Part shown: positions 1 through 7,315 of the stretch, one piece after another
Numbering within the stretch: the first letter of the stretch is position 1
Layout: each line of letters starts with the position of its first letter
IMG/VR virus record: IMGVR_UViG_3300032770_000039
Span: 1-44,315 of that record
DNA length: 44,315 nt
Direction: 5' to 3' (one strand)
From: a virus
Notes under the pieces: model-generated
Seen by the model: only the letters and a program-made list of their open reading frames with translations
What the model was told of the DNA's origin: nothing
Databases searched by the model: none
Made by a program: the position numbers and the translations under genes

Positions 1-1
1 C

Positions 2-670
2 CAGGACTTTCGCCAGAAGATGATGGACTGCATTGAACAGGCAGGCGCGCGCCCACGAAAGAACTTTGGCTACACGCCGCATCTGACGCTTAAGTATGTA
101 AGCCCGCACGCGCCGCACCTGCTTAACACCCCTGAGCACGTGCCGGTTACGTTTGACAAGATCGTGCTGAGCATTGGTAGCGAGCGCAAAGAGTTTCCGC
201 TAACCGGTATGCCTCTGAGCAAGGGCGAGTTCGAGTTCACTGGAATGATCACTAAAGTTGACAAAGACCGCCATCTGGTATTTGGGTTTTTCAGTGTGGT
301 GTCTATCGAGGGCGTACCAGTTACCGACACGCAGGGAGATCAAATCACAGAAGCTACCATCGAGGACGCAGCCTACCAGTTCACGTTGAACTCCCGTACG
401 GGTGGCGAGATGCACACGACCGATGGAGCGGGTGATGTTGTGGGCGTAGGTCGCTTGGTCGAGAGCGTTGTGTTCACTTTGGAGAAGCAGGCGGCTATGG
501 TGGGGTGCTTGCATGATCAGGGCATTTCTGCTGTGCTCGATCTTCATTGCGTCGCGTGGTGGGGCGGATTCTACATCGAGAGTCAAGCCGTCTGGGATCG
601 TATCACTACTGGGCAGTTACGAGGATTTTCAATTGGAGGAAAAGGAAAGCGAGCGAAGATTGCGGCTTAG
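2..670 (+). CDS. 2H phosphoesterase–XkdF-like prohead protease fusion (5' partial)
   Basis: The frame is open from the first bases of the window, so the N-terminus lies upstream; 222 residues are visible. Residues near 25-33 contain TPHLTLKYV, the HxTx-type motif of 2H (LigT-like) phosphoesterases; the first histidine motif would be outside the window. From about residue 78 the sequence (FEFTGMITKVDKDRHLVFG, then VTDTQGDQI, IEDAAYQF, VGRLVES, WGGFYIES, RGFSIGG) follows the order of conserved blocks in XkdF-type phage serine proteases, which mature capsid proteins inside the prohead. It stops straight after the GFSIGG block, without the EVSLVD-type C-terminal segment these proteases usually carry; that segment is found at the start of the 2363 gene. 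The protease assignment is strong; the 2H assignment rests on half a domain. Confidence 0.75.
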   Translation, partial: QDFRQKMMDCIEQAGARPRKNFGYTPHLTLKYVSPHAPHLLNTPEHVPVTFDKIVLSIGSERKEFPLTGMPLSKGEFEFTGMITKVDKDRHLVFGFFSVVSIEGVPVTDTQGDQITEATIEDAAYQFTLNSRTGGEMHTTDGAGDVVGVGRLVESVVFTLEKQAAMVGCLHDQGISAVLDLHCVAWWGGFYIESQAVWDRITTGQLRGFSIGGKGKRAKIAA

Positions 671-680
671 AGGAGGAATT

Positions 681-806
681 ATGGCAGACGAAGAAAAGAA
701 GCACAAAGACCGTCCCTTAGACGATGACGACGGCAATGGCGGAAGTGGTGATGGTGGATCAGGAAACCCACCGCCGCCTAACCCGCCCGAGGGCAGTGGC
801 AACTAA
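681..806 (+). CDS. small acidic proline/glycine-rich protein
   Basis: A 41-residue protein starting at ATG 681, ten bases after the protease stop, with a near-perfect ribosome site AGGAGGAATT at 671-680. It begins MADEEKKHKDRP, continues with a DDDDGNGG acidic run and ends in a PPPPNPP stretch. It is probably disordered. No family is recognised. The strong RBS and its position in the head operon argue it is translated. Its last 48 bases overlap the 3' end of the convergent minus-strand membrane gene. Confidence 0.6.
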   Translation: MADEEKKHKDRPLDDDDGNGGSGDGGSGNPPPPNPPEGSGN

Positions 807-1454
807 CGGTACGTGCTCTAGCATGCGCCACCACATTACAACGAGTAGCAGTTGAGCGAGTAGGACGGCGTTACCAATGACGAGCCAAAACCAATATCCA
901 CCCTCCCATGGGACTACGGTCCATGCTAACCCGTGTTTGGCTTTTGTACTTGTCAGGAACGCCGTCCACAACCAAAAGATCCACAGTACGGTGTGCCGGT
1001 TGGTTCTTTGGAAGATCACCGATGTGGTTACCGACATTGCAACGATCAGCAGGAAGTACTGCCGCAGTTCATCCAGTGCCTGGAAGTTGTTCTCGGGGTT
1101 CCACTGCCAGCAGCCTATCAGCAGCAGCGTTACCGCGCCTACGGCATAGATAGTCACTCGTCGCCGCTCGTGTGCGTGCATCGGCGGTTGACGCAGATCA
1201 AGACTCACCAACACGATCAGCACTAGACGTAAATAGGCCATTGGACACCAAACGAACCGCCACCACAAAGGGTTGCTCAGGTGCAGCGGCATAAGATCGC
1301 AGGAGGCGCTGATGACCATGAACACAAAGAACGAGAATCTTTCAAGCTTCCCGAAGAACATCTTTGCGGCCAATAGCGCTTCTGCAATTCCCAGGATCTT
1401 ACACATCGTGAAGTATATCGGCTCAAGCAGAGGAACGGATGTGGTGGTGGTCAT
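759..1454 (-). CDS. polytopic membrane protein on the opposite strand
   Basis: A 231-residue frame read against the direction of nearly all other genes. The predicted protein has several long hydrophobic stretches separated by polar or charged loops: around FFVFMVISASC, MAYLRLVLIVLVSLDL, VGAVTLLLIGCW, YFLLIVAMSVTTSVIF, VLWIFWLWTAFL and WLVIGNAVLLAQLLLVVMWW. That pattern is typical of an inner-membrane protein with five to seven helices and is hard to explain as an antisense shadow. The ATG at 1454 was chosen because the 1550 start would overlap the divergent 1513 gene; no good Shine-Dalgarno is visible at either. The family is unknown. By position it is a moron-like insertion between head genes; superinfection exclusion or lysogenic conversion is possible but unproven. 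Confidence 0.6.
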   Translation of the reverse strand: MTTTTSVPLLEPIYFTMCKILGIAEALLAAKMFFGKLERFSFFVFMVISASCDLMPLHLSNPLWWRFVWCPMAYLRLVLIVLVSLDLRQPPMHAHERRRVTIYAVGAVTLLLIGCWQWNPENNFQALDELRQYFLLIVAMSVTTSVIFQRTNRHTVLWIFWLWTAFLTSTKAKHGLAWTVVPWEGGYWFWLVIGNAVLLAQLLLVVMWWRMLEHVPLVATALGRVRRRWVS

Positions 1455-1512
1455 AACGTTAACTCTACTGTTCCTTGTTAGCGTAGTTGGGTGCGCGGCT
1501 TTCGGGAGTGAT

Positions 1513-1914
1513 ATGGAATTATTGCATGTATTGTTGGCGAACCTGCTCATTCAATTGCTGGCGGCGGTCGTCTGCGCCCTGGCGCTGCGCCGCGTTGCCG
1601 GTATGCACGCGCCTATGATGATGTCGTCCTCAGAAGACCGGCCACGTGATCTGCATAGTATTGATGAGCGTATTGATGACCGGATCAAGGATAAACTCCG
1701 CGCTAGTGACGCCGAAACAGAGTTGCGGCAGACCAAGTATGCCATTGAACTGGAGCAGCGCATGCGCGAGATCTTCGTTAGTAAGGAGGACTATACGCCG
1801 GTGCGCATGCTCGTATGGGGCATGGTTGGGTTGATCTTAACAACTGTGTTGGCGTCCCTCCTGCTCTTAATCATGAAGGGAGTGTCCCCTATCGGGCCGA
1901 CAGGAGTGAAATGA
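1513..1914 (+). CDS. small protein with two membrane segments and a coiled-coil middle
   Basis: 133 residues from ATG 1513 behind GGGAG. The first 27 residues are hydrophobic (LLANLLIQLLAAVVCALALR), the middle is charged and helical with ERIDDRIKDKLRASDAETEL, and the C-terminus has a second hydrophobic segment (MVGLILTTVLASLLLLIMKG). It reads as a membrane-anchored helical hairpin. Its TGA overlaps the next ATG (ATGA), implying translational coupling. No family is recognised. It belongs to the group of membrane genes lying between the two parts of the protease/scaffold region. Confidence 0.65.
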   Translation: MELLHVLLANLLIQLLAAVVCALALRRVAGMHAPMMMSSSEDRPRDLHSIDERIDDRIKDKLRASDAETELRQTKYAIELEQRMREIFVSKEDYTPVRMLVWGMVGLILTTVLASLLLLIMKGVSPIGPTGVK

Positions 1915-2360
1915 CACCAAGCCAAACATCACGCCGCCGAATCGAGATCGGGTTTCGGGTTACAGCGCTGCTGACTATGGTGCTGGCACTTAGTGTTGTT
2001 CTGCTGGCGTTTTATTGGCTGTGGCCGTTCCCTGTGCTGACGATCCGAAAAGATGTCACGGTTGACCAGAAGGTATACCGCGCGGGCGATTACCTGGAGT
2101 ATACGTTCAGCTACTGCAAACGTGACGATCTGGAAGCCGAGACGCACTTCTCTTTTGTTGACTCTGTAGTCTACTCCACACCTGGAATGACCATGCGAAG
2201 CCTTCCACCGGGATGTCATGTAGCTACAGAGGGCATCTACGTTCCAAACCTGCCAAGCGGTAGGTACAAACTCGAAATGGTGCGTATGTACCAACCAACC
2301 CCACTACGGCGTGTGATGGTGCAGAGCATGAGCAACGAATTCGAGATCATAGGGAGGTAA
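1911..2360 (+). CDS. membrane-anchored hypothetical protein
   Basis: 149 residues beginning at ATG 1911, within the ATGA overlap of the preceding gene, with AGGAG at 1902-1906. One N-terminal transmembrane segment (residues about 15-37, LLTMVLALSVVLLAFYWLW) is followed by a soluble, beta-rich domain with a conserved-looking YRAGDYLEYTFSYCKRDD segment. The predicted topology is a single-pass anchor with a periplasmic or extracytoplasmic domain. No family is recognised. The two cysteines (SYCKRD, PPGCHV) could form a disulfide outside the cytoplasm. It is co-transcribed with its upstream neighbour. Confidence 0.65.
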   Translation: MTPSQTSRRRIEIGFRVTALLTMVLALSVVLLAFYWLWPFPVLTIRKDVTVDQKVYRAGDYLEYTFSYCKRDDLEAETHFSFVDSVVYSTPGMTMRSLPPGCHVATEGIYVPNLPSGRYKLEMVRMYQPTPLRRVMVQSMSNEFEIIGR

Positions 2361-2362
2361 AA

Positions 2363-3982
2363 ATGGCGAATGAACTCAGCTCGCTTTCGATCCGAGAGGT
2401 AAGTCTGGTCGATAACTGCGCCAACGCAAGTGTTGATCCCAAAACAGGGCGCAGGGTTCCGCATGCCCGCGTCGCCCTCTTCAAGCGTGATGATGGAGGG
2501 AGCATGACAGAGAAGATCTTGAAACAACTTTATCCGCCATTAGGATCTACCGCTGAACCGAAAGCGCAGAGCTTCAAAGAAGTGCTGGACGGTTTGCAGC
2601 AGATGGAAGAGTTCAAGCAACTCGGCGAGGATCTGCAAAACAAACTCAATGCACTGGGACAGGTTATTTGGTCTGCTATCTCTGACAAGTCCATCACCGA
2701 TAAACAAGCCGCGATCAACACTGCGGTGGATGACTTTGTGGCAAGCGTCAAGAAATGTGAGCTTGCCTTCGCTGATGACAGCGGTGTGAGTAAGAAGGGC
2801 AAGACGCAAGGTGGCGTGACTTACCCCAAAAGCGACTACGCCTACACCCCCGACGACACACCATCACATTGGAAATTGAGATTGACCAGCACACCGGGTG
2901 GCAAGCCCGATGCTGGTATTGTAGGAGCCGCGATAGCAGCACTGGGCAAAGGTTTTCGCGGCAACAAGGTGCAGATTCCGGCCGAAGCGCTGCCCGGCGT
3001 GAAGGCTCGTGTACGGGCAGCGTGGCGCGCTGCAAACCCCGACAAGTCTACCGATGACATGCCGGAGATTATTCGAAAAGGAGAAAGCAATATGACTCTT
3101 GAAGAGTTAGAAGCAAAGGTTGTGAAGCAGGACGAAACCGTTGCAGCGCTCAAAGCTGAGAGCGATTTGTCCAAAGCCGAGACCGCCTTGGTTCTCAAGA
3201 TGTCGAAGAAGGAGCGGAAGCTCTACGCTTCGATGGACGAGGCCAAGCGCAAGACCTTCATGGCCGCCGACGCCGACAAGCGGAAGGCGATGATGGAGGA
3301 AGCCGATAAGGCGCGCAAGGAAAAGAAACTCTGCAACACCCTTGACGCCGACACCAAGAAGCGCTTCGACGAAGCCGGTCCGCTGGAACGTGCGGAGATC
3401 CTCAAGGCCGCAGCCCTGGAGCAGGAGAAGTTGGCCAAGGGCAAGAAGAAGAGCGGCAGCAAGCCTGATGTGGGTGGCGATGACGACGATGACGAAGACG
3501 AGGACGAAGAGAAGCGCAAGCTTGCGAAGGTCGCGGACTCGACGGTGAAACTGGAAGCCGAGTTGGCCGCGCTGCGCAAGCGCGACCGCTTGGTTACTTT
3601 CATCAAGGTGGCCGAAACTGAACTGAGCCACACGCCCGGTAGCCCGGAAGAGAAGGGCACGCGCCTCATGAAGATGGCCGACACGTTTGGCGATCAGAGC
3701 GAGGACTACAAGAAGGTTTTCGAAAGCCTAAAGGATGCCGATAAGGCCATCGCTCGTGGCTTCCAGGAAATCGGAAAAGACGGCAGCGGCTCGATGATCA
3801 CGGCGGAGAAGGAAATCGACGTCAAGGTCGCCGAGATCGTCAAGCGCGACAAGGTCAGCAAAGACGTTGCCATGATCAAGGCATCCGAAGAGTACCCGGA
3901 CCTGTTCATGGAATACGAACAACAGCACCGGCAGCGTGCGGCTCGCTACAACCCTTCGCCAAACGCGCGTGGGGCGGCGTAA
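2363..3982 (+). CDS. capsid assembly scaffold with XkdF C-terminal segment
   Basis: 539 residues from ATG 2363 with GGGAGGT just upstream. Residues 4-45 (SLSIREVSLVDNCANAS … HARVALFKRDD) match the EVSLVD-type segment that normally ends XkdF-like proteases. Residues about 150-238 hold a compact domain (YPKSDYAYTPDDTPSHWKLR … ARVRAAWRAANPDK) that I have seen associated with this protease/scaffold group. From residue 244 to the end it is highly charged, helical and contains a D/E run, as expected for an internal scaffold that is later removed. The decoration and major capsid genes follow directly. An internal start at 3092 is described separately. Confidence 0.75.
   Translation: MANELSSLSIREVSLVDNCANASVDPKTGRRVPHARVALFKRDDGGSMTEKILKQLYPPLGSTAEPKAQSFKEVLDGLQQMEEFKQLGEDLQNKLNALGQVIWSAISDKSITDKQAAINTAVDDFVASVKKCELAFADDSGVSKKGKTQGGVTYPKSDYAYTPDDTPSHWKLRLTSTPGGKPDAGIVGAAIAALGKGFRGNKVQIPAEALPGVKARVRAAWRAANPDKSTDDMPEIIRKGESNMTLEELEAKVVKQDETVAALKAESDLSKAETALVLKMSKKERKLYASMDEAKRKTFMAADADKRKAMMEEADKARKEKKLCNTLDADTKKRFDEAGPLERAEILKAAALEQEKLAKGKKKSGSKPDVGGDDDDDEDEDEEKRKLAKVADSTVKLEAELAALRKRDRLVTFIKVAETELSHTPGSPEEKGTRLMKMADTFGDQSEDYKKVFESLKDADKAIARGFQEIGKDGSGSMITAEKEIDVKVAEIVKRDKVSKDVAMIKASEEYPDLFMEYEQQHRQRAARYNPSPNARGAA
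3092..3982 (+). CDS. predicted nested scaffold product (internal start)
   Basis: An in-frame ATG at 3092 (residue 244 of the longer frame) is preceded by AAAAGGAGAAAGCAAT, as strong a ribosome site as any head gene here. It would give a 296-residue, highly charged helical protein beginning MTLEELEAKVV. This exactly separates the N-terminal XkdF-like and YAYTPDD segments from the scaffold part, as in the lambda C/Nu3 arrangement, where a scaffold is translated from inside a protease gene in the same frame. That it is used is an inference from the RBS and the domain boundary. Confidence 0.55.
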   Translation: MTLEELEAKVVKQDETVAALKAESDLSKAETALVLKMSKKERKLYASMDEAKRKTFMAADADKRKAMMEEADKARKEKKLCNTLDADTKKRFDEAGPLERAEILKAAALEQEKLAKGKKKSGSKPDVGGDDDDDEDEDEEKRKLAKVADSTVKLEAELAALRKRDRLVTFIKVAETELSHTPGSPEEKGTRLMKMADTFGDQSEDYKKVFESLKDADKAIARGFQEIGKDGSGSMITAEKEIDVKVAEIVKRDKVSKDVAMIKASEEYPDLFMEYEQQHRQRAARYNPSPNARGAA

Positions 3983-4004
3983 CGCGATCCACTACGCCCC
4001 CTGA

Positions 4005-4017
4005 CGCCGTTGCGGCG
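4005..4017. other. short GC hairpin between scaffold and decoration genes
   Basis: CGCCG at 4005-4009 and CGGCG at 4013-4017 form a perfect 5-bp stem with a TTG loop, in the 135-bp gap 3983-4117. A second possible stem pairs GGGGCG (3971-3976, inside the scaffold gene end) with CGCCCC (3995-4000). No T-run follows, so it is not a clear terminator. Nothing else, and no credible small gene, is seen in this gap. Confidence 0.3.
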
Positions 4018-4117
4018 ACACCCCGAAGCTCTAGACCCTTCACACAGTTCTAAGCGCGGACGGTCAAGACGGATAAAGGGGGCTCCACACAAATTTCAGC
4101 AAAGGAGAAATCGACTT

Positions 4118-4489
4118 ATGCCATATGAGATCGTAAAAACGAAGAGCCTTAAGGCGACCGCCTCGCTCGCGACGAGCCAGTTCTGCTTCGTTACGTTGGA
4201 TGCAAACGGGCAGATCGTGTTGCCATCGGCGGGGGCTTACTGCGAAGGCGTTCTGCAAGACAAGCCCGGTGCCGGTGATCCGGGAGCGGTTTGCTACCCT
4301 GGCGACATCACGCGCGTTGTTGTGGGCACGGGCGGCGTTACTGCCGGTGCCGACGTCGCAACGGACGCAAGCGGGCACGCCGTAGCGGTTACATCGGGTG
4401 CCTACATTCTTGGGCAAGCCCTGGAAACGCAGGCCACGTCGGGCAACATCGCGACGATCCTGTATCAGCCCAAGGGCTCGCACTCGTAG
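4118..4489 (+). CDS. capsid decoration/cement protein (DUF2190-like)
   Basis: 123 residues from ATG 4118 with AAAGGAG at 4101-4107. The sequence is rich in G, A, V and T with short beta-strand repeats (LDANGQIVLPSAGAYCEGVL, VGTGGVTAGADVATDASGHA, GAYILGQALETQATSGN). That is the style of small phage capsid cement proteins of the DUF2190 group, which are usually encoded just before the major capsid protein, as here. It would bind the outer capsid surface and stabilise the expanded head. The family call comes from pattern and position. Confidence 0.65.
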   Translation: MPYEIVKTKSLKATASLATSQFCFVTLDANGQIVLPSAGAYCEGVLQDKPGAGDPGAVCYPGDITRVVVGTGGVTAGADVATDASGHAVAVTSGAYILGQALETQATSGNIATILYQPKGSHS

Positions 4490-4494
4490 TTTCT

Positions 4495-4534
4495 GGGGCG
4501 ATGGCAGTACGCGTCGCCCTTGGTTTCTTGCTTC
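4495..4534 (+). terminator. possible attenuating terminator before the capsid gene
   Basis: GGGCGA at 4496-4501 pairs with TCGCCC at 4514-4519 (6-bp GC-rich stem, 12-nt loop), followed by a T-rich stretch (TTGGTTTCTTGCTTC). It lies in the 97-bp gap between the decoration and major capsid genes. The T-tract is interrupted, so termination may be partial, or the hairpin may mark an mRNA processing site. Confidence 0.35.
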
Positions 4535-4586
4535 AGTAGTTCCTTCCAGCAACAAAAATCTTTCAACAAATTAGGAGGCAGACTCT

Positions 4587-5597
4587 ATGCCAATGCCAAC
4601 ATTAGGTGACGTCCACGTAAACCGCCCGCTTACGAGCATGAGCGTCGGGTACTTGCAGCAGATGGACGACTTTGTGGCGGGGAATGTATTTCCCTCGATT
4701 CCCGTCAACAACAAGTCGGACAGCTACTTCATTTACAACCGTGGAGATTATTTCCGCAACAACATGCAGAAACGCGCACCCGGAACGCCTGCCGTAGCCG
4801 GTGGTTACAAGCTGGCAACGACTACGTATACGGCGGATGTATGGGCGGAGAAGTTTATCATCTCCGATCAGATCCGCGCGAACAGCGACAGCCCATTGCA
4901 GCCCGACCGCGATGCAACGTTCTGGCTTACGCAGCAAGCCTTGGTCAACCGCGACGTGAACTGGGTCTCCGCGTATTTCGGTACCGGCATCTGGGGCACC
5001 GATATGACCGGTGTGAGCGGCACGCCGTCTACCGGTCAGTTCAAGCAGTGGGACCAAAGCGGCTCAACCCCCATCGAGGATATTCTGCAAGGGCAGATCA
5101 CGATCAAGAGCAACACCGGCTTGTGGCCCAACATCCTTGTGCTTGGTGCCCAGGTGTACATCCACCTGCTCACGAACGCCGAAATCATTGACCGGTTGAA
5201 ATATGGTCAGACCGCTCCCGGTCCGGTGGTAGTCTCGGCCAACGATCTCGCGCAGTTGTTCAAAGTAAAGCGCGTACTCGTTGCGTCGGCGATTCAAACC
5301 ACCTCGGCAGAAACCACGGTAGCCGACAGCGATACGACGCCCGATACGTTCGCCTTCATCGCGGGGAAGAACGCCGGGTTGTTCTACGCCGCCGACGCGC
5401 CCGGTATCCAAACCGCGAGCGCCGGTTACACCTTCAACTGGACCGGTTTGATGGGCAGCACCGCCGCCGGTATGCGCATCAAGAAGTACCGCTGGGAGAT
5501 CGACAGCGCGGATCACGTTGAAATCGAATCGTCCTACGCCTTTGGCAAGGTCGGCAAAGCGCTGGGCTACTTCTTTAGCGGTGCAACCGCTACGTAG
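4587..5597 (+). CDS. major capsid protein
   Basis: 336 residues from ATG 4587 with TAGGAGG upstream, one of the best ribosome sites in the window, as expected for the most abundant virion protein. The N-terminal part (VNRPLTSMSVGYLQQ, FVAGNVFPSIPV, YFIYNRGDYFRNNMQKRAPGT) and the segment WAEKFIISDQIRANSD match the general look of HK97-fold capsid proteins with an N-arm/E-loop region. A C-terminal domain with Thr/Gly-rich strands follows. Its size (about 36 kDa) and its place after scaffold and decoration genes support the call. It would form the icosahedral shell. Confidence 0.85.
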   Translation: MPMPTLGDVHVNRPLTSMSVGYLQQMDDFVAGNVFPSIPVNNKSDSYFIYNRGDYFRNNMQKRAPGTPAVAGGYKLATTTYTADVWAEKFIISDQIRANSDSPLQPDRDATFWLTQQALVNRDVNWVSAYFGTGIWGTDMTGVSGTPSTGQFKQWDQSGSTPIEDILQGQITIKSNTGLWPNILVLGAQVYIHLLTNAEIIDRLKYGQTAPGPVVVSANDLAQLFKVKRVLVASAIQTTSAETTVADSDTTPDTFAFIAGKNAGLFYAADAPGIQTASAGYTFNWTGLMGSTAAGMRIKKYRWEIDSADHVEIESSYAFGKVGKALGYFFSGATAT

Positions 5598-5631
5598 GAA
5601 CATTTGACCGGTTAAGGGAGACTACTTGTTT

Positions 5632-6066
5632 ATGAGACCCGAAGCTTTCAAGTTATTGTGTGATCGCCCGCTGGCCAAGGATGTGGACTTCGATACCGCA
5701 CAGTTCGTCGTCGCATACGAGGCTGGTTTGAACGTCAACGGACGTAGATTGCAAAGGGGCGAGCTTGTACCGGTGGGCGCTTTGAGCACGATTGCCTTGC
5801 GGCAGGAGTACGAGTACCCACGTATCGAACTGTTGGAGCACGCATTGCACGATGAGTCTCTATCAGCGGCTTACTACGAGCACAACCCGCCCGCACAGGC
5901 AGGTGCTGCCGTACCGGTACAAGGTTCCATGGACGCGCTAACGGCGGAGGCACTGGATAAGTATGACCGCCGCGAGCTTGCCCGTGTTTGTGAGCAACAC
6001 GGTCTCCCTAGCACCGGTAACTGGACACAGTTGCGCAAGCGGTTGGGTCAAACCCTTGGCTTCTGA
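5632..6066 (+). CDS. head-module protein with C-terminal SAP-like domain
   Basis: 144 residues from ATG 5632. A TTG at 5626 has better spacing (5 nt) from GGGAG at 5616-5620 and is an alternative start adding two residues. The last 40 residues (LDKYDRRELARVCEQHGLP, then NWTQLRKRLG) have the helix-turn-helix-like spacing of SAP domains, which bind DNA. The N-terminal part is unassigned. Between capsid and connector genes such proteins may contact packaged DNA or the neck; the role is inferred from position. Confidence 0.6.
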   Translation: MRPEAFKLLCDRPLAKDVDFDTAQFVVAYEAGLNVNGRRLQRGELVPVGALSTIALRQEYEYPRIELLEHALHDESLSAAYYEHNPPAQAGAAVPVQGSMDALTAEALDKYDRRELARVCEQHGLPSTGNWTQLRKRLGQTLGF

Positions 6067-6086
6067 TCTTTTACACCCCTAACACT

Positions 6087-6150
6087 TTGGGCGGTGGTGT
6101 TTCGCTGAAGCGATTCTCCTCCGGGTAACAAAGCGATCATCGCCGCCCAA
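6087..6150 (+). other. structured intergenic leader (nested stems)
   Basis: In the 102-bp gap between the SAP-like gene and the next gene, TTGGGCGG (6087-6094) is exactly complementary to CCGCCCAA (6143-6150). Inside lies a second perfect hairpin, TCGC-TGAA-GCGA (6102-6113). Together they could fold the leader of the 6169 gene and end just before its ribosome site TGAGGT. No T-run follows, so a terminator is unlikely. The function is unknown. Confidence 0.35.
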
Positions 6151-6168
6151 CTTTTGAGGTAACTTATC

Positions 6169-6438
6169 ATGCGATCTCTTTTAACAGCACTCTTGATCGA
6201 GAAGTACTCTGAAAATCAACCTCGCGATGAACGTGGGCGGTTTGGATCTGGTTCGGGGGAGGGATCAAAAGGCCCAAAAGGTTCAAAGGGAACGAGCAAG
6301 CAGACGGACAGGAAAATTAGAACAATGTACGACAACGGGGCGAACGTATCGGACATTGCAGACAAACTTGGCATCTCCTACAAAGACGCCAGCGACTCTC
6401 TACGTCGCACAGCCGGTCCGCGTGCTGGTGCCCGCTAA
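6169..6438 (+). CDS. small basic protein with predicted helix-turn-helix
   Basis: 89 residues from ATG 6169 behind TGAGGT. The N-terminus contains NQPRDERGRFGSGSGEG, a motif type often found in phage head proteins (RDxxGRF). A Lys/Gly-rich linker (GSKGPKGSKGTSKQ) follows. Residues about 50-82 (IRTMYDNGANVSDIADKLGI, then SYKDASDSLRR) fit a resolvase-like helix-turn-helix. It could bind DNA or be a packaged head protein. It overlaps nothing and is followed closely by the connector gene. Confidence 0.6.
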   Translation: MRSLLTALLIEKYSENQPRDERGRFGSGSGEGSKGPKGSKGTSKQTDRKIRTMYDNGANVSDIADKLGISYKDASDSLRRTAGPRAGAR

Positions 6439-6453
6439 GAAGGTGTGGGGTTT

Positions 6454-6957
6454 ATGTCAACCTCGAACACTGTAATTACCAACTGGTCGTATAGCGGCGA
6501 CCCCACAACATCTCCAAAGGATGAAGTGCGCTTCTTGGTCGGCGATACCAACCCGAACGATCAAATGCTGCTAGACGGGGAGATCAACTATACGCTGAAG
6601 CTTGTGTATGGTCAGACCGCTCCGATACCGGCGCAGGGCAATTACCTACCTGCTGCGTATTGCGCCGACGGACTGATCGCGAAGTACACCCGCGCAGCCG
6701 ATAAGGCAGTAGGTGACCTGAAGATCAGTTTCAGCCAGCGGGTAAAACAGTTCCAGGAACTAGCCTGCCTGCTGCGTCGTCGCGCTACATTAGCCGGGGT
6801 CATTATCACTGCCGGTGGTCAATCGCTCGCTGATAAGGCGGCGCAGAATGCCGATCCAGATCGTGTGCAGCCTGCGATCACGATTGACGGCATGGACTAC
6901 TCAGGCACGTCCGACAACGGACCGTTCCTGAACTCGAACGTAGCAACGGAACCATAG
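6454..6957 (+). CDS. head-tail connector (adaptor) protein
   Basis: 167 residues from ATG 6454, with AAGGTG eight bases upstream. It shows the layout of gp6/gp15-type adaptors: a Pro/Asp-rich start with DEVRFLVGDTNPND, then LLDGEINYTLKL, then a helical region with ADGLIAKYTRAADKAVGDLK and QELACLLRRRATLAG. Such proteins form a ring below the portal and link head to tail. The C-terminal 40 residues are less conserved in style. Confidence is good because of motif order and position. Confidence 0.75.
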   Translation: MSTSNTVITNWSYSGDPTTSPKDEVRFLVGDTNPNDQMLLDGEINYTLKLVYGQTAPIPAQGNYLPAAYCADGLIAKYTRAADKAVGDLKISFSQRVKQFQELACLLRRRATLAGVIITAGGQSLADKAAQNADPDRVQPAITIDGMDYSGTSDNGPFLNSNVATEP

Positions 6958-6961
6958 TTGT

Positions 6962-7312
6962 ATGCCTGCAAGCGATTGGCTCGATATGTGCCCGCAGACC
7001 ATTTGCTGGCAGCCTATGCTGTCGCGCAACCAGTATGGCAAGCCCGTCTATGGACCGGCGCAAACATTTCGCGGCCGTCGTGTCTTCAAGAACACCCGCG
7101 TGAGCGCGTACGAACGTGGCACGAAGGGTCAGGGTGCGGAAGTGATTTCGGAGAGCCAGATCTGGGTACTCGCCTTACCGAACATCAAGTACGAGGATAA
7201 GGTTTACGTGCAAGGTGACACCGCGTTCCCGCCGGTGCTCAACATTCAGCGGTACCCCGACGAGCAGGGTGATCTGTTCACAAAGGTCTATCTCGGTAGC
7301 TCAAACGGTTAA
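6962..7312 (+). CDS. head closure / neck protein
   Basis: 116 residues from ATG 6962, four bases after the adaptor stop. There is no strong ribosome site, so translation is probably coupled. It is a small beta-rich protein (YGPAQTFRGRRVFKNTRV, QIWVLALPNIKYEDKVYV, PVLNIQRYPDEQGD). The size, strand pattern and place between adaptor and gp10-like genes fit a head-closure (stopper) protein. The family call is by context. Confidence 0.6.
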   Translation: MPASDWLDMCPQTICWQPMLSRNQYGKPVYGPAQTFRGRRVFKNTRVSAYERGTKGQGAEVISESQIWVLALPNIKYEDKVYVQGDTAFPPVLNIQRYPDEQGDLFTKVYLGSSNG

Positions 7313-7315
7313 GGC

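Noticed and set aside
877-1226. Three + strand frames opposite the minus-strand membrane gene
   Set aside because: They lack hydrophobic or domain patterns and RBS; the minus-strand product with clear membrane helices is the better reading.
4602-5603. Two long minus-strand frames opposite the major capsid gene
   Set aside because: Arg/Gly/Val-rich shadows opposite a strongly supported capsid gene; no RBS.
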